64,000 bases of DNA from Micromonospora terminaliae (GTDB taxonomy: Bacteria; Actinomycetota; Actinomycetes; Mycobacteriales; Micromonosporaceae): NCBI RefSeq assembly GCF_009671205.1, contig NZ_CP045309.1:3782001-3846000 (forward strand), in the 5' to 3' direction. Below the pieces are notes generated by a model. That model searched no databases, was not told the origin of the DNA, and worked only from the letters and a program-made list of their open reading frames with translations. Position numbers and translations under genes: made by a program. Positions 16,695 through 23,935 of the stretch are shown in pieces (positions within the stretch are counted from its first letter, which is position 1; each line of letters starts with the position of its first letter).

Positions 16695-17741
16695 ATGGGC
16701 GAACGGACCTGGCCGCTGCTGCTCAACGCGCTGCTGCGCGGCGAGGAACTCTCCACCGCCGACACCGCCTGGGCGATGGGCGAGATCATGGCCGGCTCGG
16801 CCACCCCGGCCCAGATCGCCGGCTTCGCCGTGGCGCTGCGCACCAAGGGCGAGACGCCGGCCGAGCTGGGCGGCCTCGTCGAGGCGATGCTGACCCGGGC
16901 GGTCCCGGTGGCGCTGCCCGAGGAGGTCCGGGCCTCGGCGCTCGACGTGGTCGGCACGGGCGGCGACCTCGCCCACACCGTGAACATCTCGACGATGGCC
17001 GCGCTGGTGGTCGCCGGCGCCGGTGTCCGCGTCGTCAAGCACGGCAACCGGGCCGCCTCCTCCTCGTGCGGCACCGCCGACGTGCTGGAGTACCTGGGCG
17101 TACCGCTGGACCTCGACCCGGAGCAGGTGGCGCGCTGCGTGACCGAGGCCGGCATCGGCTTCTGCTTCGCCGCCCGGTTCCACCCCGGGATGCGGCACAC
17201 CGGCCCGGTCCGCCGCGAGATCGGCGTGCCCACCGCGTTCAACTTCCTCGGCCCGCTGACCAACCCGGCCCGCCCGCGGGCCGGCGCGGTGGGCTGCTTC
17301 GACCCGCGGATGGCACCCGTGATGGCGGCCGTCTTCGCGGCCCGGGGCGACTCGGTCGTCGTGATGCGCGGCGAGGACGGGCTGGACGAGTTCAGCACCG
17401 GCGCCCCGACCCGCGTCTGGGTGGCGCAGCAGGGCGTCGTGAGAGAGGCCCTGCTGGACGCGACGGAGCTCGGGGTACCCCGGGCCACCCTGGCCGACCT
17501 GCGGGGCGGTGACGCGGCGTACAACGCCGGTGTCGTCCGCCGGCTGCTGGCCGGCGAGACCGGCCCGGTCCGGGACGCGGTCCTGGTGAACGCCGCGGTC
17601 GCGCTGGCCACCCAGGGCCCGCTCGACGGCGACCTGCACGAGGCGCTGCGCGCCGGCCTGGTCCGGGCGACCGAGTCGATCGACTCGGGTGCCGCGGCGG
17701 GCGCCCTGGAGCGCTGGCTCGAGGTGGCCGGCCGCCTCTGA
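16695..17741 (+). CDS. trpD: Anthranilate phosphoribosyltransferase
   Basis: A 348-residue enzyme that transfers phosphoribose from PRPP to anthranilate, the second step of tryptophan synthesis after chorismate. Family motifs are complete: [40 protein letters not shown] and [19 protein letters not shown]. The ATG at 16695 is preceded by GGGAGG at 6-7 nt, and this start gives the normal length; an in-frame upstream extension to 16518 is low-complexity and is rejected. No other trp genes are in the window, so it stands alone, as is usual in actinobacteria. Confidence 0.95.
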   Translation: MGERTWPLLLNALLRGEELSTADTAWAMGEIMAGSATPAQIAGFAVALRTKGETPAELGGLVEAMLTRAVPVALPEEVRASALDVVGTGGDLAHTVNISTMAALVVAGAGVRVVKHGNRAASSSCGTADVLEYLGVPLDLDPEQVARCVTEAGIGFCFAARFHPGMRHTGPVRREIGVPTAFNFLGPLTNPARPRAGAVGCFDPRMAPVMAAVFAARGDSVVVMRGEDGLDEFSTGAPTRVWVAQQGVVREALLDATELGVPRATLADLRGGDAAYNAGVVRRLLAGETGPVRDAVLVNAAVALATQGPLDGDLHEALRAGLVRATESIDSGAAAGALERWLEVAGRL

Positions 17742-17750
17742 GGCCGGGTG

Positions 17751-17772
17751 CCGTCCGGTTTCTGTCGGACGG
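17751..17772 (+). terminator. Possible trpD terminator
   Basis: CCGTCCG (17751-17757) pairs with CGGACGG (17766-17772) around a T-rich loop, 10 nt after the trpD stop. The stem is short, so termination is tentative. Confidence 0.4.
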
Positions 17773-17860
17773 GCGTGCCAAACTACACGGGAGTAATTTT
17801 CCGTTTTCCGCCGGTGGCGTGGTCGCCGTCCGGCGGGCACCGGAACGAGAGGAGACGCCC

Positions 17861-18070
17861 GTGTCGGACCGCGAGCTCTACTGCGACACCTGCGAGGGCG
17901 TCGTGCTGTTCGAGGCGCCTCCCTGCGCCGACGGGCACGGCGCCGACTGCCCGGAGCTGGTCTGCACCGGCTGCGGCGCGGCCGTGCTCATCGCCACCTT
18001 CGCCTTCCGCGCCCCGCGCCTGGGCCGCCGCCGCGGCACCACCCGCCCACCCCACCGCCGCGCCGCCTGA
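17861..18070 (+). CDS. Small zinc-ribbon protein
   Basis: A 69-residue protein with CDTC near residue 8 and CTGC near residue 40, plus two further Cys in PPCADGHGADCP, forming a likely zinc ribbon. A basic Arg-rich tail follows. GTG 17861 is chosen because GAGAGGAG ends about 7 nt upstream. A TAATTT sequence at 17794-17799 may be the -10 box. Homologues are, from memory, common next to respiratory genes in Micromonospora and have no known function. Confidence 0.65.
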   Translation: MSDRELYCDTCEGVVLFEAPPCADGHGADCPELVCTGCGAAVLIATFAFRAPRLGRRRGTTRPPHRRAA

Positions 18071-18424
18071 CCCGCCCGGCCGCCGTGCGCGGCCTCCCGC
18101 CCTCCCTGCGACAGCCGCGCGCCACCTGACCCGCCGGCCGACGAGCGCAGCCCCCCGCCCTCCTCGCGGGCCGGTCGGGCCAGCCGGAGCACCGCCACCG
18201 CCACCGCCACCAGGCGCCACGCGCATCCGCGAGGCCCTCGGCCGCCGACCCGCCACACTCGACGCTCGCCTTGGGCCGGGCCCGCTCGGCTGGCGTCGGG
18301 GTGGTCCGGGTGCAGCATCCGCAGCGAGGAACTGCCCACCGGCGGCGTGTGGGCCGCCGTTGACAAACCCTCCGCCTCACCAATCCCCTGCCGCTCACGC
18401 AGCGCACAGGCGGCCCACCGATCC

Positions 18425-18471
18425 GATCTTGGACACTTACCGTTCGCCTCGAACAGCAACTGTCCAAGATC
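18425..18471. repeat. Interrupted palindrome A, GATCTTGGACA arms
   Basis: GATCTTGGACA (18425-18435) and TGTCCAAGATC (18461-18471) are perfect 11-nt arms. Inside them GTTCG-CCT-CGAAC (18442-18454) makes a second small hairpin, so the element can fold into a nested stem-loop. It is probably a copy of a dispersed Micromonospora palindromic repeat. Confidence 0.65.
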
Positions 18472-18487
18472 CCCCACCGTCCCCGGC

Positions 18488-18542
18488 GATCATGAGGTTA
18501 GCCGCGACAAAGCGGGCGAACCGCACCGCTAACCTCATGATC
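18488..18542. repeat. Interrupted palindrome B, GATCATGAGGTTAGC arms
   Basis: GATCATGAGGTTAGC (18488-18502) and GCTAACCTCATGATC (18528-18542) are perfect 15-nt arms around a 25-nt loop. As far as I recall, this arm sequence recurs in Micromonospora intergenic DNA. It lies just 17 nt after palindrome A. Confidence 0.7.
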
Positions 18543-18595
18543 AACAGCGATGGGGCAACGGCGACGGGCGACGACGCAGGCGGTGCGTGAAGCGG

Positions 18596-18629
18596 AAAGG
18601 CCCGCGCCCCGGAGGGGGCGCGGGCCTTT
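18596..18629. terminator. Strong bidirectional terminator
   Basis: AAAGGCCCGCGCCCC (18596-18610) and GGGGCGCGGGCCTTT (18615-18629) form a perfect 15-bp stem with a GGAG loop and a short A/T end on both sides. It lies 17 nt past the ctaF stop and would end the ctaC-ctaF transcript. Confidence 0.8.
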
Positions 18630-18646
18630 CCGCTGGATGGTTCGGG

Positions 18647-19072
18647 TCAGTGCTCGGCGGTGCGCCGGGTGCCGGAGTAGTACTCGAAGAGCAGGCCGCA
18701 GGCGGCGAAGACGACCGCCACCATGCCCAGGCCGATCAGCCAGAACTGCCAGAAGACCAGCCCGAGACCGGCGATCGCGGCGGCCAGGGCCAGGCCGAAC
18801 GGCCAGTAGCTGCCCGGGCTGAAGAAGCCGATCTCGCCCGCGCCGTCGGCGATCTCGCCGTCCGGCCGGTCCTCGGGGCGCAGGTCGATGCGGCGCGAGA
18901 CGAACCAGAAGAAGCCGCCGCACATGGAGCAGAGCAGGAAGGAGAGCAGCAGCGCCACGGTGCCGATCCACTCGACCCGGCCGCCGTCGCCGTACGTCCA
19001 CGCGCCGTAGAGGATCGCCACGCCGAAGAGGAACGCCGCGATGGTGAGGAAGATCTTCCACTCGGTCTTCAT
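18647..19072 (-). CDS. ctaF: Cytochrome c oxidase subunit IV, actinobacterial type
   Basis: A 141-residue membrane protein with four hydrophobic segments (about residues 6-26, 36-58, 90-107 and 110-130). MKTEWKIFLTIAAFLFGVAI and the final FAACGLLFEYYSG are typical of the actinobacteria-specific CtaF subunit of the aa3 oxidase. It starts 10 nt after ctaC ends, so they are one operon. The gene for the catalytic subunit I, which lies between ctaC and ctaF in Streptomyces, is missing from this position. Confidence 0.92.
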   Translation of the reverse strand: MKTEWKIFLTIAAFLFGVAILYGAWTYGDGGRVEWIGTVALLLSFLLCSMCGGFFWFVSRRIDLRPEDRPDGEIADGAGEIGFFSPGSYWPFGLALAAAIAGLGLVFWQFWLIGLGMVAVVFAACGLLFEYYSGTRRTAEH

Positions 19073-19082
19073 GCCAAGCCCC

Positions 19083-20054
19083 TCAGCTTCCCGCGCCGGC
19101 CGTCGCGTCGGACGGGTTGAAGTTGGCGGTGTTGCGCCGCGTCTTGAACGGCACGGTCTCGGTGGCGTACGGGTTCTCGCCGATCGCCGAGAGCGCCTCC
19201 TGGGTCGACTTCCCGGCCTTCTTCGCGTCCAGGAACCGCTGGTACTTGTCGAAGGAGACGACCCGCAGCTCGAAGTTCATGAAGGCGTGGTAGCTGCCGC
19301 ACAGCTCGGCGCAGCGACCGACGAACGAGCCCTCCTCGTCGATGCTGGAGACCTCGAAGGTGTTGCGGATGTTGCCCGGCATGACGTCGCGCTTGAACAG
19401 CAGCTCCGGCACCCAGAAGGAGTGGATGACGTCGCGGCTCTGCTCCTCGAACCGGATCGACTTGCCGCTCGGCAGGACCAGCACCGGGATGACCTCGCTG
19501 GTGCCCAGCACCGAGGCGACGGTGTTGGCGTCGCGGCCCTGGCCGTCGCGGTAGTTGAACTGCCAGTTCCACTTGAAGGCGACGACCTCGACGGTGACGT
19601 CGGGGTTCTTCGACTCCTTCACCACGTCGGTCTGCACCACCGCGGTGTAGTAGAAGAGCACGGAGACCACGAGGATCGGCGCGATGGTGTAGAGGAACTC
19701 CATCGGCAGGTTGTAGCGGGTCTGCACCGGCAGCGAGTTGCCGCGCTTCCGGTAGCGGATCACGCACCAGAAGATCAGGCCCCACACGAACACGCCGACC
19801 GCGAGGGCGGCGATGCAGGACGCGATCCACAGGTCGTACATCCGGTGCGACTCGGGCGTGATGCCGCCCTGCGGCCACCCGAAGCCGCCGAACGTCTTGC
19901 CGACGTCGCAGCCCGTGAGCAGAACCAGCAGCGCGGCCCCACCGAGACCGAGCCCGGCGAGTCGACCAGCACCACGCCGCCGGCCTCCGCCGGCCCCCGA
20001 GGAAGCGCTGTGCCGTACGGCCGACGGCCGTACCTCCGAACTCCTTGCGACCAC
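19083..20054 (-). CDS. ctaC: Cytochrome c oxidase subunit II (CuA subunit)
   Basis: A 323-residue lipoprotein-type subunit II. The signal peptide ends in LLVLLTGC, a lipobox whose Cys would be acylated. Two membrane helices follow (about residues 78-98 and 123-145). The CuA site is seen as HSFWVPEL, then GRCAELCGSYHAFM, which supplies the two Cys, two His, Glu and Met ligands. It takes electrons from the diheme QcrC subunit and passes them to heme a in subunit I. GTG 20054 is preceded by GGGAGG at 9 nt. It is divergent from the cysteine desulfurase gene. Confidence 0.95.
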   Translation of the reverse strand: MVARSSEVRPSAVRHSASSGAGGGRRRGAGRLAGLGLGGAALLVLLTGCDVGKTFGGFGWPQGGITPESHRMYDLWIASCIAALAVGVFVWGLIFWCVIRYRKRGNSLPVQTRYNLPMEFLYTIAPILVVSVLFYYTAVVQTDVVKESKNPDVTVEVVAFKWNWQFNYRDGQGRDANTVASVLGTSEVIPVLVLPSGKSIRFEEQSRDVIHSFWVPELLFKRDVMPGNIRNTFEVSSIDEEGSFVGRCAELCGSYHAFMNFELRVVSFDKYQRFLDAKKAGKSTQEALSAIGENPYATETVPFKTRRNTANFNPSDATAGAGS

Positions 20055-20225
20055 CTGGTCCTGCCTCCCTAGCGCGCCGCGGTGATTGTTTCGCTCGACA
20101 CCGACGGCAAAGGCGTCACCGACGGTCGCAGATTACTCGACCATGGCGGGCCTGACCGTCTTGGGGTCACTGTCCGCCCCCATCGGGGAGATCTTGGGCG
20201 TACCGGCGCGATAGCGTCGACCTTC

Positions 20226-21377
20226 GTGAGCGCAAACCCGGTCTACCTGGACGCGGCCACCGCCGCCCCGCTGCACCCGGTCGCGCGGCAGGCGTTGCTG
20301 GCCGCGCTGGACGACGGTTGGGCCGACCCGGCCCGGCTCTACGGCCAGGCCCGCCGGGCCCGCCAGCTCCTCGACGCCGCCCGCGAGGCCGCCGCGCAGA
20401 CCCTCGGCGTCCGCGCCGACGAGCTCTCCTTCACCCCCAGCGGTACGGCGGCAGCGCACGCCGCCGTGCTCGGTGGCCTGTCCGGGCGCCGCCGGGCGGG
20501 GGCGGCCCTGGTGCACTCGGCGATCGAGCACTCGGCGGTGCTGCACGCCGCGGAGCGGCACGTGGCCGGCGGCGGTGACGCGGTGGGCGTACCCGTGGAC
20601 CGGCTCGGCCGGGTGGACCTGGACGCCTGGGCGGCGGCGGTGGCCGCCCCCGGGGTGGCCCTGGCCGCCCTCATCGGGGCGAGTCACGAGGTGGGCACGG
20701 TGCAGCCGGTGCCCGCGGCGGCGGAGCTGTGCGCCGAGGCGGGGGTCCCGCTGTACGTCGACGCCGCGCAGCTCGCGGGGCGGGCGCCGCTGCCGGCCGG
20801 CTGGTCGGTGCTGAGCGCCAGCGCGCACAAGTGGGGCGGGCCGCCCGGCGTGGGGCTGCTGGTGGTGCGCAAGGGCACCCGCTGGGAGTCGCCGTTCCCG
20901 GCCGACGAGCGGGAGTCGGGGCGTACCCCGGGGGTGGTGAACCTGCCGGCGGTGGTGGCGGCGGCGGCGAGCCTGCGCGCGGCGGCGGCGGACGCGGCGG
21001 CCGAGGCGGCCCGGCTGGGGCCGCTGGTCGACCGGATCCGGGCCCGGGTGGCGGCCGAGGTGCCGGACGTGGAGGTGGTCGGCGACCCGGTGGACCGGCT
21101 CCCCCACCTGGTCACCTTCTCCTGCCTGTACGTGGACGGCGAGGCGCTGCTGCACGCCCTGGACCGGCGGGCCTTCGCGGTCTCCTCCGGCTCGTCGTGC
21201 ACCTCCTCGACGCTGCGGCCGTCGCACGTGCTGGAGGCCATGGGGGTGCTGTCGCACGGCAACGTGCGGGTGTCGCTGCACCGGGAGACCACCGAGGCGG
21301 ACGTCGACCGGTTCCTGGCCGAGCTGCCCGGGATCGTCGCGGACCTACGGGCCGAGGCAGGGGTGACTGGCCTGTGA
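20226..21377 (+). CDS. Cysteine desulfurase (NifS/IscS-like)
   Basis: A 383-residue PLP enzyme of aminotransferase class V. The PLP Lys is in SASAHKWGGP, the PLP-binding His in IGASHEVGT and Asp in YVDAAQLA, and the catalytic Cys is on the loop SSGSSCTSS. It removes sulfur from cysteine as a persulfide. TusA follows directly, so the sulfur is likely relayed to TusA for tRNA thiolation or cofactor synthesis rather than to an Isc scaffold. GTG 20226 starts the fold; a TAGCGT box lies 8 nt upstream of it. The upstream in-frame extension to 20082 has no support. Confidence 0.9.
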   Translation: MSANPVYLDAATAAPLHPVARQALLAALDDGWADPARLYGQARRARQLLDAAREAAAQTLGVRADELSFTPSGTAAAHAAVLGGLSGRRRAGAALVHSAIEHSAVLHAAERHVAGGGDAVGVPVDRLGRVDLDAWAAAVAAPGVALAALIGASHEVGTVQPVPAAAELCAEAGVPLYVDAAQLAGRAPLPAGWSVLSASAHKWGGPPGVGLLVVRKGTRWESPFPADERESGRTPGVVNLPAVVAAAASLRAAAADAAAEAARLGPLVDRIRARVAAEVPDVEVVGDPVDRLPHLVTFSCLYVDGEALLHALDRRAFAVSSGSSCTSSTLRPSHVLEAMGVLSHGNVRVSLHRETTEADVDRFLAELPGIVADLRAEAGVTGL

Positions 21378-21436
21378 GCGCGAGGAGTGAGCCGCTCCTG
21401 CGAGCCCCGCGGTCGCGAACGGAGAGAAGCCGGTGA
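21374..21436 (+). CDS. Possible 20-codon linker ORF between desulfurase and TusA
   Basis: GTG 21374 overlaps the desulfurase TGA as GTGA. The frame encodes 20 residues beginning VSARSEPLLRAPRS and stops with TGA at 21434-21436, which overlaps the TusA GTG as GTGA. The ORF thus fills the whole gap and is coupled at both ends. The product is rich in Arg and Ser and has no recognisable fold. It looks like a member of a dispersed mini-ORF family (compare 1992-2027 and 33178-33243). Confidence 0.4.
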   Translation: MSARSEPLLRAPRSRTERSR

Positions 21437-21660
21437 GCGAGCCGGACGAGGTGCTCGACTGCCGGGGGCAGCGCTGTCCGCTGCCTGTGATCAATCTCGC
21501 CCGGCGGCTGCCCGAGCTGCCGGTCGGCGCGGTGGTGCGGGTGCTCGCGGACGACCCCGCCGCGGCCGTGGACATCCCGGCCTGGTGCCGGATGCGCGGC
21601 CAGGAGTTCGTGGCCGCCCATCCGGACGGGCCCGGCTACGACGTGCGCCGCAGCCACTGA
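21433..21660 (+). CDS. TusA-family sulfur carrier protein
   Basis: A 75-residue TusA/SirA-like protein. The active Cys is in the CPLP motif (LDCRGQRCPLPVINLARRL), which accepts persulfide sulfur from a desulfurase. The rest, AVVRVLADDPAAAVDIPAWC, has the beta-alpha-beta pattern of the family. It follows the cysteine desulfurase through a 20-codon coupled ORF, so the two form a minimal sulfur-relay operon. The acceptor is not encoded nearby. GGAGAGAAGCC in front of the GTG supplies a ribosome-binding site. Confidence 0.9.
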   Translation: MSEPDEVLDCRGQRCPLPVINLARRLPELPVGAVVRVLADDPAAAVDIPAWCRMRGQEFVAAHPDGPGYDVRRSH

Positions 21661-21670
21661 CCGGGCGGGC

Positions 21671-22216
21671 TCAGCGGAGGTAGGCGAGGATCCCCGGCAT
21701 CGGGTCGGTGTCGAGGGCCGTGTCCACCACGAGGCGGGGGCCGATGAGCGGCTCGTACTCGGCGCGGCGCAGCAGCGTCTGCTCCCAGGTGGGGTGGTGC
21801 TGGTCGGGCTGCCGGGCCTCGACCCGCCGGCGGTGCTCCGCCTCGTCGCCGCAGTGCACCTCGACGACCCGCAGCGGCACGCCGGCCCGTTCGGCCAGGT
21901 CGTGCCAGAGGCCCCGGGCGCTGGCCACCGGGTTCACGGCGTCGACCACCACGCTGAGCCCGAGCCCGAGCTGCACCTCGGCCAGCCCGGCGACCGCGCC
22001 GTAGGCGGCCATCCCGGGCACGTCGCCGACCAGGCCGTAGCGGCCGAGGGCCTGCTCCACGGGGTCGACCGGCAGGACGGGGGCGCGCAGCGCGGCGCCG
22101 ACCCGGAGGGCGAGGGTGGTCTTGCCCACGCCGGGCAGCCCCGCGAAGGCCACCAGCATGGGCTCGCCGGCGCCGGAGCGGGCGTGCGGGTCCACCGCCG
22201 GCCGCGGGGCGGTCAC
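21671..22216 (-). CDS. P-loop kinase-like ATPase (AAA_33 / Zeta-like)
   Basis: A 181-residue P-loop protein with the Walker A motif AGLPGVGKTTLALRV near residue 22. A DAVNP segment resembles the substrate-binding Asp of small-molecule kinases of the AAA_33 group, and VHCGDEAEHRRRVEAR fits the LID region. Such proteins phosphorylate small metabolites or modify nucleotides; the substrate is unknown. GTG 22216 overlaps the stop of the PfkB kinase gene as GTGA, so the two are translated together. An ATG 17 codons downstream (MLVAFAG) is a shorter alternative start. Confidence 0.75.
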   Translation of the reverse strand: MTAPRPAVDPHARSGAGEPMLVAFAGLPGVGKTTLALRVGAALRAPVLPVDPVEQALGRYGLVGDVPGMAAYGAVAGLAEVQLGLGLSVVVDAVNPVASARGLWHDLAERAGVPLRVVEVHCGDEAEHRRRVEARQPDQHHPTWEQTLLRRAEYEPLIGPRLVVDTALDTDPMPGILAYLR

Positions 22217-23187
22217 AGCAGGTGCGGCCGGACGTCCTCGGCGGCCGCGTCGCCGTACGACTCGGCGAGCCGCTTGACGAACAGGTCCCGGCGGACCTCG
22301 TACTCCTGGCCGCCGAAGTTCTCCAGCACCAGCGTGGCGAGCAGGCAACCGACCTGGGCGGCCCGCTCCAGGCTGACGCCCCAGTTGAGGGCGGCGAAGA
22401 AGCCGGCCCGGAAGCCGTCGCCGACGCCGGTCGGGTCGACCGCCTGGATCTCCCGGGCGATCGGCACGTGGATGGTGCCGACGTCCCGCCCGGCGATCTC
22501 CACACCCTGCTTGCCGAGCGTGGTGACCCGGATCTTCACCCGGTCCAGCAGCTGGGCGTCGGTCAGCCCGGCCTTGCTCTGCAGCAGCGACTTCTCGTAC
22601 TCGTTGGTCATGAGGTAGTCGGCGCCGTCGACGAGGCCGAGCACGTCCGCGCCGTCCATCCGGGCGAGCTGCTGCGACGGGTCGGCCACGAAGGCGTAGC
22701 CGCGCTCCCGGCACTCGGCGGAGTGGCGGATCATCGCGGCCGGGTCGTTCGCGCTGACCAGCACCAGGTCGAGACCGCCGAGCCGCTGGGCCACCGGGGC
22801 CAGCTCGATGTTGCGGGCCTCGCTCATGGCGCCCGCGTAGAACGAGGCGATCTGGCACATGTCCGTGTCGGTGGTGCAGACGAAGCGGGCCGTGTGGGCG
22901 ATCTCGCTCACGTGCACCGAGTCGCAGTCGACGCCGTGCCGCTCCAGCCAGGACCGGTAGTCGGCGAAGTCCGCGCCGACCGCGCCGAGCAGCACCGGGC
23001 GCAGGCCGAGCTGGGCCATGCCGAAGGCGATGTTCGCGGCGGTGCCGCCGCGCCGGAGCACCAGCTCGTCGACGAGGAAGGACAGCGAGACCTTGTCCAG
23101 CTGGTCGGCGATGAGCTGGTCGGCGAACCGGCCGGGGAAGCTCATCAGGTGGTCGGTCGCGATCGAGCCGGTCACGGCGATCTTCAT
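22213..23187 (-). CDS. PfkB-family kinase, adenosine kinase-like
   Basis: A 324-residue ribokinase-fold enzyme. It starts MKIAVTGSIATDHLMSFPGR, has the first PfkB signature around LRRGGTAANIAFGMAQLG and the C-terminal catalytic motif DPTGVGDGFRAGFFAAL with its Asp base. The closest known actinobacterial type is the mycobacterial adenosine kinase (CbhK/AdoK), which turns adenosine into AMP for purine salvage. The family is clear; adenosine as substrate is inferred. ATG 23187 is chosen because upstream codons are GC filler. Coupled to the small P-loop kinase downstream. Confidence 0.88.
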   Translation of the reverse strand: MKIAVTGSIATDHLMSFPGRFADQLIADQLDKVSLSFLVDELVLRRGGTAANIAFGMAQLGLRPVLLGAVGADFADYRSWLERHGVDCDSVHVSEIAHTARFVCTTDTDMCQIASFYAGAMSEARNIELAPVAQRLGGLDLVLVSANDPAAMIRHSAECRERGYAFVADPSQQLARMDGADVLGLVDGADYLMTNEYEKSLLQSKAGLTDAQLLDRVKIRVTTLGKQGVEIAGRDVGTIHVPIAREIQAVDPTGVGDGFRAGFFAALNWGVSLERAAQVGCLLATLVLENFGGQEYEVRRDLFVKRLAESYGDAAAEDVRPHLL

Positions 23188-23318
23188 GTCAACCCTCGCG
23201 GTCGGGAGCACGGCGCGGGTCAGCCTACCGGTCGCCCCGGCCGGCCGGTCGGGGGTCGGTGGACAACCGGTCGTCCCCCGCACATCCGGACGTCACCGCC
23301 CGGACCCGCCTCCGGCAC

Positions 23319-23361
23319 GAAAAAAACGGCGGGACCAGCCCGTGAGGGATGGTCCCGCCGT
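23319..23361 (-). terminator. Rho-independent terminator after the HesB gene
   Basis: ACGGCGGGACCA (23326-23337) pairs perfectly with TGGTCCCGCCGT (23350-23361), and on the minus strand the stem is followed by seven T residues. It is the most classical terminator in the window. It lies 40 nt beyond the stop of the Fe-S carrier gene. Confidence 0.85.
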
Positions 23362-23400
23362 CACGGCAGGCGTCGTCGGCCCCGGCGGGCCGGCGTCGGC

Positions 23401-23769
23401 TCAGCTGAACGAGTCGCCGCAGGCGCAGGAGTTGCCGGCGTTCGGGTTGTCGATGGTGAAGCCCTGGGCGTCGATCCGGTCGGCGAAGTCGATGGTGGCG
23501 CCGGCCAGGTAGGGGGCGCTCATCCGGTCGACGACGACCTCGACACCGCCGAAGTCGGAGACGATGTCGCCGTCGAGCGACCGCTCGTCGAAGAACAGCT
23601 GGTACCGCAGGCCGGAGCAGCCGCCCGGCTGCACGGCGACCCGGAGCCGCAGGTCGTCACGGCCCTCCTGCTCGATCAGGGCCTTGACCTTCTGCGCCGC
23701 GACGTCGGTGAGGACGACGGTGCTGGGGGCCTTGGCCTCGGTCGACTCGGTCTGCGCTGGCGTGGTCAC
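23401..23769 (-). CDS. erpA: HesB/IscA/ErpA-type iron-sulfur carrier
   Basis: A 122-residue A-type carrier. The three conserved Cys are present: PGGCSGLRYQL and the C-terminal SCACGDSF pair. It accepts Fe-S clusters and delivers them to apo-proteins. GTG 23769 is chosen from GGGAG 8 nt upstream; longer in-frame starts have no ribosome-binding site. In actinobacteria a single such protein usually serves the essential ErpA role, and QcrA and NadA in this window are possible clients. The gene stands between two kinases as a single transcription unit with its own terminator. Confidence 0.9.
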   Translation of the reverse strand: MTTPAQTESTEAKAPSTVVLTDVAAQKVKALIEQEGRDDLRLRVAVQPGGCSGLRYQLFFDERSLDGDIVSDFGGVEVVVDRMSAPYLAGATIDFADRIDAQGFTIDNPNAGNSCACGDSFS

Positions 23770-23935
23770 GTGGAAGTCTCCCTGCGCGGTATAAGGTCCG
23801 GACGCACTGGCCAACGCCGCGCGTCCGCCAATGATTCCCGGTGTGGTCCAGTTCCGATCGTACGCCGCCCGGCCGGGTGGCACCTCCGGTGGCACGAGCC
23901 GCGGCGGGTGAGCCGCCCCGCAGGCCAGGGCGGGC

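Larger units (their letters stand above)
18071..18595. other. Non-coding stretch holding two large palindromes
   Basis: No reading frame here looks like a real protein: the open frames on both strands are Pro/Arg/Ala runs without a ribosome-binding site or fold. The first 350 bases are GC-rich filler. The last 170 are less GC-rich and carry the two inverted repeats at 18425-18471 and 18488-18542, then a terminator. Confidence 0.6.

Noticed and set aside
17748..18590. A 280-codon plus-strand frame across the zinc-ribbon gene and the palindromes
   Set aside because: It crosses two inverted repeats and is Pro/Arg/Ala-rich, with no ribosome-binding site; the zinc-ribbon frame fits better.
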